A stretch of 64,000 bases of DNA. Origin: Marthasterias glacialis (Eukaryota > Echinodermata > Asteroidea > Forcipulatida > Asteriidae). Under the pieces are notes generated by a model that worked only from the letters and a program-made list of their open reading frames with translations, searched no databases and was not told where the DNA came from. Location: positions 2,984,501 through 3,048,500 of the forward strand of contig OU452232.1 in the NCBI GenBank assembly GCA_911728455.2. The letters are read 5' to 3'. Made by a program: the position numbers and the translations under genes. Within the stretch, counting starts at the first letter, position 1. Every line of letters starts with the position of its first letter. Below, piece by piece: positions 56,004-64,000 of this stretch.

Positions 56004-56601
56004 CAGAAAGGTGATCAATGTGCAAGAATAAAAACCAAAGGTGAGCCATATGGCCAGAGTGCATTGACCAAATTTTCTTCACAAACTCATTGTGACAAAA
56101 TCAAGAAGAATCAACAAAGATTTTGAAGATGTTACGATTATTATCTTGTTGGGGTAGTGTGATAACGCAAATTATATATTGGATGAAAGTTAAAGACTTA
56201 CCCAATTGTGAAGAAAGTTGACTTCACTCAGCGAGACAGTTCAATGTCTCCGTCATGATGTAACACTAATGAATGGCAACAACAAACAACTTCATGGGTT
56301 CGATGTCTACAATATGAAACATGAAAAGCTGTTAACAATAGATAAAACATGCATTGTCTGTTTTCTTATCTTGCTGTTTTCAAATCAGTTTTAGTATGCT
56401 CAAACTGTGCTGTAACATGAACAACCTGCAGTGGTTGGAGCACAGCAGTGAGTTTACCAATAAACACAACCTGTGCCGTCACATGGATGACCTGCAGTGG
56501 TTGGAGTGTAGCAGTGAGTTAACTGATTAGCACAACCTTTGCAGTCACATGACTGACCTGCAGTGGTTGGAGTGTAGCAGTGAGTTACTAGTCAGCACTA
56601 C

Positions 56602-57470
56602 TTGTGCCATCACATGAATGACCTACAGTGGTTGAAGTGTAGCATTGAGTTTACTAATCAGCACAACTTGTGCCATCACATGAATGACCTACAGTGGTTG
56701 GAGTGTAGCATTGAGTTTACTAATCAGCACAGCCTGTGTCGTCACATGAATGACCTACAGTGGTTGAGGTGTAGCATTGAGTTTACTAATCAGCCAACTT
56801 GTGCCATCACATGAATGACCTACAGTGGTTGGAGTGTAGCATTGAGTTTACTAATCAGCACAACTTGTGCCATCACATGAATGACCTACAGTGGTTTGAG
56901 TGTAGCATGGAGTTTACTAATCAGCACAACTTGTGCCATCACATGAATGACCTACAGTGGTTGAAGTGTAGCATTGAGTTTACTAATCAGCACAACTTGT
57001 GCCATCACATGAATGACCTACAGTGGTTGGAGTGTAGCATTGATTTTACTAATCAGCACAACTTGTGCCATCACATGAATGACCTACAGTGGTTGAATTG
57101 TAGCATTGAGTTTACTAATCAGCACAACTTGTGCCATCACATGAATGACCTACAGTGGTTTGAGTGTAGCATTCAGTTTACTAATCAGCACAACTTGTGC
57201 CATCACATGAATGACCTACAGTGGTTTGAGTGTAGCATGGAGTTTACCAATCAGCACTACTTGTGCCATCACATGAATGACCTACAGTGGTTGAAGTGTA
57301 GCATTGAGTTTACTAATCAGCACAACTTGTGCCATCACATGAATGACCCACAGTGGTTGGAGTGTAGCATTGAGTTTACTAATCAGCACAACTTGCGCCA
57401 TCACATGAATGATCTACAGTAGTTGGAGTGTAGCAGTGAGTTTACTGATCAGGACCACGTGTCCTAGCAG
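56602..57470 (+). repeat. Repeat block 11 (~13 units), frameshifted
   Basis: A one-base loss (CAGCCAACTTG for CAGCACAACTTG) near 56793 breaks the frame, and TAG replaces a Trp codon at 57420. The terminal CACGTG unit follows. Confidence 0.65.
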
Positions 57471-57779
57471 AAGGGTGATCAACAGGCAAGAATAAAAACC
57501 AAAGGTGAGCCATATGGCCTGAGTGCATTGACCAAATTTTCTTTACGAACTCATTGTGACAAAATCAAGAAGAATCAAAAAAGATTTTGAAGATGTTCAA
57601 TTATTATCTTGTTGGGGTAGTGTGATAACGCAAATTATATATTGGATGAAAGTTAAAGACTTACCCAAATGTGAAGAAAGTTGACTTCACTCAGCGAGAC
57701 AGTTCAATGTCTCCTTCATGACAGAACATCACTGAATGGTAACAGTCAAAAGACCTCTTGAATATGATGCCTGCAATAT

Positions 57780-58735
57780 ATGAAACATGAAAAGCTGTTA
57801 ACAAATAATAACACAGGCATTGTCTGTCTTCTTATCTTGCTGCCTTCAACTATTTTTTTTTATCGTCAAACTGTGCAGTCCCATATTAATGACCTACAGT
57901 GGTTGGAGTGTAGCATTGAGTTTACTAATCAGCACAACTTGTGCCATCACATGAATGACCTACAGTGGTTGAGGTGTAGCATTGAGTTTACTAATCAGCA
58001 CAACTTGTGCCATCACATGAATGACCTACAGTGGTTTGAGTGTAGCATTGAGTTTACTTATCAGCACAACTCGGCCATCACATGAATGACCTACAGTGGT
58101 TGAAGTGTAGCATTGAGTTTACTAATCAGCACAACTTGTGCCATCACATGAATGACCTACAGTGGTTGGAGTGTAGCATTGAGTTTACTAATCAGCACAA
58201 CTTGTGCCATCACATGAATGACCTACAGTGGTTGAAGTATAGCATTGAGTTTACTAATCAGCACAACTTGTGCCATCACATGAATGACCTACAGTGGTTG
58301 AAGTGTAGCATTGAATTTACTAATCAGCACAACTTGTGCCATCACATGAATGACCTACAGTGGTTGGAGTATAGCATTGAGTTTACTAATCAGCACAACT
58401 TGTGCCATCACATGAATGATCTACAGTGGTTTGAGTGTAGCATTGAGTTTACTAATCAGCACAAATTGTGCCATCACATGAATGACCTACAGTGGTTTGA
58501 GTGTAGCATGGAGTTTACTAATCAGCACTACTTGTGCCATCACATGAATGACATACAGTGGTTGAAGTGTAGCATTGAGTTTACTAATCAGCACAACTTG
58601 TGCCATCACATGAATGACCTACAGTGGTTGGAGTGTAGCATTGAGTTTACTAATCAGCACAACTTGTGCCATCACATGAATGATCTACAGTAGTTGGAGT
58701 GTAGCAGTGAGTTTACTGATCAGGACCACGTGTCC
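57780..58735 (+). repeat. Repeat block 12 (~13 units), compensated leader, later frameshift
   Basis: The leader has +1 base in its T-run and +2 bases at CCCATATTAATGAC, so it stays in frame with the repeats. A one-base loss near 58070 (AACTCGGCC) breaks the frame, and it reopens from 58082 to TAG at 58693. Confidence 0.65.
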
Positions 58736-59050
58736 TAGCAGAAGGGTGATCAACAGGCAAGAATAAAAACCAAAGGTGAGCCATATGGCCTGAGTGCATT
58801 GACCAAATTTTCTTTACAGACTCATTGTGACAAAATCAAGAAGAATCAAAAAAGATTTTGAAGATGTTCAATTATTATCTTGTTGGGGTAGTGTGATAAC
58901 GTAAATTATATATTGGATGAAAGTTAAAGACTTACCCAATTGTGAAGAAAGTTGACTTCACTCAGCGAGACAGTTCAATGTCTCCTTCATGACAGAACAT
59001 CACTGAATGGTAACAGTCAAAAGACCTCTTGAATATGATGCCTGCAATAT

Positions 59051-60205
59051 ATGAAACATGAAAAGCTGTCAACAATTAATAACACAGGCATTGTCTGTCT
59101 TCTTATCTTGCTGCCTTCAATAATTTTTTTAATCGTCCAACTGTGCAGTCCCATAAATGACCTACAGTGGTTGGAGTGTAGCATTGAGTTTACTAATCAG
59201 CACAACTTGTGCCATCACATGAATGACCTACAGTGGTTGAGGTGTAGCATTGAGTTTACTAATCAGCACAACTTGTGCCATCACATGAATGACCTACAGT
59301 AGTTGGAGTGTAGCATTGAGTTTACTAATCAGCACAACTTGTGCCATCACATGAATGACCTACAGTAGTTGAGGTGTAGCATTGAGTTTACTAATCAGCA
59401 CAACTTGTGCCATCACATGAATGACCTACAGTGGTTGGAGTGTAGCATTGAGTTTACTAATCAGCACAACTTGTGCCATCACATGAATGACCTACAGTGG
59501 TTGAGGTGTAGCATTGAGTTTACTAATCAGCACAACTTGTGCCATCACATGAATGACCTACTGTGGTTGGAGTGTAGCATTGAGTTTACTAATCAGCACA
59601 ACTTGTGCCATCACATGAATGACCTACAGTGGTTTGAGTGTAGCATTGAGTTTACTAATCAGCACAACTTGTGCCATCACATGAATGACCTACAGTGGTT
59701 GAAGTGTAGCATTGAGTTTACTAATCAGCACAACTTGTGCAGTCACATGAATGACCTACAGTGGTTGGAGTGTAGCATTGAGTTTACTAATCAGCACAAC
59801 TTGTGCCATCACATGAATGACCTACAGTGGTTGAAGTGTAGCATTGAGTTTACTAATCAGCACAACTTGTGCCATCACATGAATGACCTACAGTGGTTGG
59901 AGTGTAGCATTGAGTTTACTAATCAGCACAACTTGTGCCATCACATGAATGACCTACAGTGGTTTGAGTGTAGCATGGAGTTGACTAATCAGCACTACTT
60001 GTGCCATCACATGAATGACCTACAGTGGTTGAAGTGTAGCATTGAGTTTACTAATCAGCACAACTTGTGCCATCACATGAATGACCTACAGTGGTTGGAG
60101 TGTAGCATTGAGTTTACTAATCAGCACAACTTGTGCCATCACATGAATGATCTACAGTGGTTGGAGTGTAGCAGTGAGTTTACTGATCAGGACCACGTGT
60201 CCTAG
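59051..60205 (+). repeat. Repeat block 13 (~16 units), two TAG codons
   Basis: Intact leader. Trp TGG is replaced by TAG at 59300-59302 and again one unit later near 59366-59368. The rest is open to 60205. It is the 3263-bp partner of 62314-63468. Confidence 0.65.
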
Positions 60206-60519
60206 CAGAAGGGTGATCAACGTGCAAGAATAAAAACCAAAGGTGAGCCATATGGCCTGAGTGCATTGACCAAATTTTCTTAACGAAATCATTGTGACAA
60301 AATCAAGAAGAATCAAAAAAGATTTTGAAGATGTTCAATTATTATCTTGTTGGGGTAGTGTGATAACGTAAATTATATATTGGATGAAAGTTATAAAGAC
60401 TTACCCAATTGTGAAGAAAGTTGACTTCACTCAGCGAGACAGTTCAATGTCTCCTTCATGACAGAACATCACTGAATGGTAACAGTCAAAAGACCTCTTG
60501 AATATGATGCCTGCAATAT

Positions 60520-61956
60520 ATGAAACAAGAGCTGTTAACAATTAATAACACAGGCATTGTCTGTCTTCTTATCTTGCTGCCTTCAATAATTTTTTTAATC
60601 GTCAAACTGTGCAGTCCCATAATTGACCTACAGTGGTTGGAGTGTAGCATTGAGTTTACTAATCAGCACAACTTGTGCCATCACATGAATGACCTACAGT
60701 GGTTGAGGTGTAGCATTGAGTTTACTAATCAGCACAACTTGTGCCATCACATGAATGACCTACAGTGGTTGGAGTGTAGCATTGAGTTTACTAATCAGCA
60801 CAATATGTGCCATCACATGAATGACCTACAGTGGTTGGAGTGTAGCATTGAGTTTACTAATCAGCACTACTTGTGCCATCACATGAATGACCTACAATGG
60901 TTGAAGTGTAGCATTGAGTTTACTAATCAGCACAACTTGTGCCATCACATGAATGACCTACAGTGGTTGGAGTGTAGCATTGAGTTTATTAATCAGCACA
61001 ACTTGTGCCATCACATGAATGACCTACAGTGGTTGAAGTGTAGCATTGAGTTTACTAATCAGCACAACTTGTGCCATCACATGAATGACCTACAGTGGTG
61101 GGAGTGTAGCATTGAGTTTACTAATCAGCACAACTTGTGCCATCACATGAATGACCTACAGTGGTTGAAGTGTAGCATTGAGTTTACTAATCAGCACAAC
61201 TTGTGCCATCACATGAATGACCTACAGTGGTTGGAGTGTAGCATTGAGTTTACTAATCAGCACAACTTGTGCCATCACATGAATGACCTACGGTGGTTAG
61301 AGTGTAGCATGGAGTTTACTAATCAGCACTACTTGTGCCATCACATGAATGACCTACAGTGGTTGAAGTGTAGCATTGAGTTTACTAATCAGCACAACTT
61401 GTGCCATCACATGAATGACCTACAGTGGTTGGAGTGTAGCATTGAGTTTACTAATCAGCACAACTTGTGCCATCACATGAATGACCTACAGTGGTTGAAG
61501 TATAGCATTGAGTTTACTAATCAGCACAACTTGTGCCATCACATGAACGACCTACAGTGGTTGAAGTGTAGCATTGAATTTACTAATCAGCACAACTTGT
61601 GCCATCACATGAATGACCTACAGTGGTTGGAGTATAGCATTGAGTTTACTAATCAGCACAACTTGTGCCATCACATGAATGATCTACAGTGGTTTGAGTG
61701 TAGCATTGAGTTTACTAATCAGCACAAATTGTGCCATCACATGAATGACCTACAGTGGTTTGAGTGTAGCATGGAGTTTACTAATCAGCACTACTTGTGC
61801 CATCACATGAATGACATACAGTGGTTGAAGTGTAGCATTGAGTTTACTAATCAGCACAACTTGTGCCATCACATGAATGACCTACAGTGGTTGGAGTGTA
61901 GCATTGAGTTTACTAATCAGCACAACTTGTGCCATCACATGAATGATCTACAGTAG
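60520..61956 (+). CDS. Longest repeat frame: leader + ~20 units
   Basis: A 478-codon frame, the longest in the array. The leader is slightly shorter (MKQELLTINNTG) because three bases are missing, with the frame kept. Units vary mainly at the two residues after Trp (LE, LK, LR, FE, WE). It ends at a TGG-to-TAG change one unit before the standard terminal unit. Function unknown; it may be non-coding. Confidence 0.35.
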   Translation: MKQELLTINNTGIVCLLILLPSIIFLIVKLCSPIIDLQWLECSIEFTNQHNLCHHMNDLQWLRCSIEFTNQHNLCHHMNDLQWLECSIEFTNQHNMCHHMNDLQWLECSIEFTNQHYLCHHMNDLQWLKCSIEFTNQHNLCHHMNDLQWLECSIEFINQHNLCHHMNDLQWLKCSIEFTNQHNLCHHMNDLQWWECSIEFTNQHNLCHHMNDLQWLKCSIEFTNQHNLCHHMNDLQWLECSIEFTNQHNLCHHMNDLRWLECSMEFTNQHYLCHHMNDLQWLKCSIEFTNQHNLCHHMNDLQWLECSIEFTNQHNLCHHMNDLQWLKYSIEFTNQHNLCHHMNDLQWLKCSIEFTNQHNLCHHMNDLQWLEYSIEFTNQHNLCHHMNDLQWFECSIEFTNQHKLCHHMNDLQWFECSMEFTNQHYLCHHMNDIQWLKCSIEFTNQHNLCHHMNDLQWLECSIEFTNQHNLCHHMNDLQ

Positions 61957-62313
61957 TTGGAGTGTAGCAGTGAGTTTACTGATCAGGACCACGTGTCCTA
62001 GCAGAAGGGTGATCAACAGGCAAGAATAAAAACCAAAGGTGAGCCATATGGCCTGAGTGCATTGACCAAATTTTCTTTACAGACTCATTGTGACAAAATC
62101 AAGAAGAATCAAAAAAGATTTTGAAGATGTTCAATTATTATCTTGTTGGGGTAGTGTGATAACGTAAATTATATATTGGATGAAAGTTAAAGACTTACCC
62201 AATTGTGAAGAAAGTTGACTTCACTCAGCGAGACAGTTCAATGTCTCCTTCATGACAGAACATCACTGAATGGTAACAGTCAAAAGACCTCTTGAATATG
62301 ATGCCTGCAATAT

Positions 62314-63468
62314 ATGAAACATGAAAAGCTGTCAACAATTAATAACACAGGCATTGTCTGTCTTCTTATCTTGCTGCCTTCAATAATTTTTTTAATCGTC
62401 CAACTGTGCAGTCCCATAAATGACCTACAGTGGTTGGAGTGTAGCATTGAGTTTACTAATCAGCACAACTTGTGCCATCACATGAATGACCTACAGTGGT
62501 TGAGGTGTAGCATTGAGTTTACTAATCAGCACAACTTGTGCCATCACATGAATGACCTACAGTGGTTGGAGTGTAGCATTGAGTTTACTAATCAGCACAA
62601 CTTGTGCCATCACATGAATGACCTACAGTAGTTGAGGTGTAGCATTGAGTTTACTAATCAGCACAACTTGTGCCATCACATGAATGACCTACAGTGGTTG
62701 GAGTGTAGCATTGAGTTTACTAATCAGCACAACTTGTGCCATCACATGAATGACCTACAGTGGTTGAGGTGTAGCATTGAGTTTACTAATCAGCACAACT
62801 TGTGCCATCACATGAATGACCTACAGTGGTTGGAGTGTAGCATTGAGTTTACTAATCAGCACAACTTGTGCCATCACATGAATGACCTACAGTGGTTTGA
62901 GTGTAGCATTGAGTTTACTAATCAGCACAACTTGTGCCATCACATGAATGACCTACAGTGGTTGAAGTGTAGCATTGAGTTTACTAATCAGCACAACTTG
63001 TGCAGTCACATGAATGACCTACAGTGGTTGGAGTGTAGCATTGAGTTTACTAATCAGCACAACTTGTGCCATCACATGAATGACCTACAGTGGTTGAAGT
63101 GTAGCATTGAGTTTACTAATCAGCACAACTTGTGCCATCACATGAATGACCTACAGTGGTTGGAGTGTAGCATTGAGTTTACTAATCAGCACAACTTGTG
63201 CCATCACATGAATGACCTACAGTGGTTTGAGTGTAGCATGGAGTTGACTTATCAGCACTACTTGTGCCATCACATGAATGACCTACAGTGGTTGAAGTGT
63301 AGCATTGAGTTTACTAATCAGCACAACTTGTGCCATCACATGAATGACCTACAGTGGTTGGAGTGTAGCATTGAGTTTACTAATCAGCACAACTTGTGCC
63401 ATCACATGAATGATCTACAGTGGTTGGAGTGTAGCAGTGAGTTTACTGATCAGGACCACGTGTCCTAG
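62314..63468 (+). repeat. Repeat block 15 (~16 units), one TAG codon
   Basis: Near-identical to 59051-60205. The first of the two TAG codons is TGG here; the second remains at 62629-62631. Confidence 0.65.
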
Positions 63469-63782
63469 CAGAAGGGTGATCAACGTGCAAGAATAAAAAC
63501 CAAAGGTGAGCCATATGGCCTGAGTGCATTGACCAAATTTTCTTAACGAAATCATTGTGACAAAATCAAGAAGAATCAAAAAAGATTTTGAAGATGTTCA
63601 ATTATTATCTTGTTGGGGTAGTGTGATAACGTAAATTATATATTGGATGAAAGTTATAAAGACTTACCCAATTGTGAAGAAAGTTGACTTCACTCAGCGA
63701 GACAGTTCAATGTCTCCTTCATGACAGAACATCACTGAATGGTAACAGTCAAAAGACCTCTTGAATATGATGCCTGCAATAT

Positions 63783-64000
63783 ATGAAACAAGAGCTGTTA
63801 ACAATTAATAACACAGGCATTGTCTGTCTTCTTATCTTGCTGCCTTCAATAATTTTTTTAATCGTCAAACTGTGCAGTCCCATAAATGACCTACAGTGGT
63901 TGGAGTGTAGCATTGAGTTTACTAATCAGCACAACTTGTGCCATCACATGAATGACCTACAGTGGTTGAGGTGTAGCATTGAGTTTACTAATCAGCACAA
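63783..64000 (+). repeat. Repeat block 16, cut by the window end
   Basis: The short leader (MKQE...) as at 60520, then the first two units. It is still open at position 64000. Confidence 0.6.

Larger units (their letters stand above)
42783..64000. repeat. Higher-order array of a 66-bp repeat, continuing past the window
   Basis: The basic unit is 66 bp, containing AATGACCTACAGTGGTTGGA, GTGTAGCATTGAGTTTACTA and ATCAGCACAACTTGTGCCAT. About 150 near-identical units form at least fifteen blocks of 2-21 units. Spacers of 0.4-1.0 kb hold older, diverged 66-bp-like units plus a fixed 106-bp cassette and a leader. Higher-order period is ~0.9 + 0.8 kb (A and B halves, 1673 bp for 46208 to 47881) in the first third and 1.2-1.8 kb later. 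Since 66 is divisible by 3 and one plus frame lacks stops, long reading frames result. This is not a CRISPR array (no unique spacers). No family was recognised. Confidence 0.95.

Noticed and set aside
44403-63468. C2H2 zinc-finger protein from the Cys/His-rich 22-residue unit
   Set aside because: Cys and His spacing (C-x10-C-H-H) does not match C-x2-4-C-x12-H-x3-5-H, and the finger length and linker are wrong.
42783-64000. CRISPR array
   Set aside because: Units are contiguous direct repeats without unique spacers, 66 bp long, in a clearly animal context with introns, SINEs and LTR elements.

Overview
The window is AT-rich animal DNA. It has spliced exons with GT/AG borders, tRNA-derived SINEs, a Ty3/Gypsy LTR retrotransposon with a chromodomain, a CR1/L2-type LINE and several MITE-like foldbacks. 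Together these suggest a marine invertebrate, possibly an echinoderm or another deuterostome; the sequence alone does not settle the species. There are no bacterial operons, rRNAs or true tRNA genes.

Layout. 1-13.5 kb is mostly degenerate repeats: foldbacks, a dispersed palindromic family at 3.6-5.5 kb, a LINE remnant at 6.9 kb, a TAAAA microsatellite and a ~100-bp minisatellite at 10.3-11.7 kb, and an LTR-like promoter at 12.7 kb. Two isolated exon candidates lie at 1246-1323 (+) and 8485-8602 (-). From 13.5 to 25.3 kb there are SINE fragments, scattered copies of a splice-flanked cassette on the minus strand, and a young 6.5-kb Gypsy element (15817-22341). From 26.3 to 36.7 kb the minus strand holds an SLC17 (sialin-type) transporter locus. 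Eight exon copies are recognisable and their splice signals look intact, but the locus carries two in-frame TGA codons, a 1-nt frameshift and a duplicated exon whose second copy is out of frame, and I could not find one expected exon, so it reads as a pseudogene. Its introns and flanks carry a MITE, a minisatellite, SINEs and a nearly intact LINE (37.1-39.9 kb, minus). Tandem SINEs occupy 40.8-41.3 kb.

The last third (42.8 kb to the window edge) is one large array. Its basic unit is 66 bp (22 codons, no stop in one plus-strand frame), repeated roughly 150 times in blocks of 2-21 units. The blocks are separated by a conserved 0.4-1.0 kb spacer, giving higher-order units of 0.9-1.8 kb. Each spacer has a 106-bp segment bounded by AG and GTAAG on the minus strand, and related cassettes lie scattered as far as 30 kb away. 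On the plus strand many blocks form one reading frame that opens with a hydrophobic leader and ends at an almost invariant last unit holding CACGTG. I cannot assign a function. A satellite-like array that happens to be open in one frame, a multi-copy repeat-protein family and a minus-strand multi-exon transcript are all possible. This array is the best candidate for something undescribed.

The other notable signal is the Gypsy gag-pol junction. Gag ends in TGA followed by CTAG, the strongest known animal stop-codon readthrough context, and pol is open immediately after it in the same frame.
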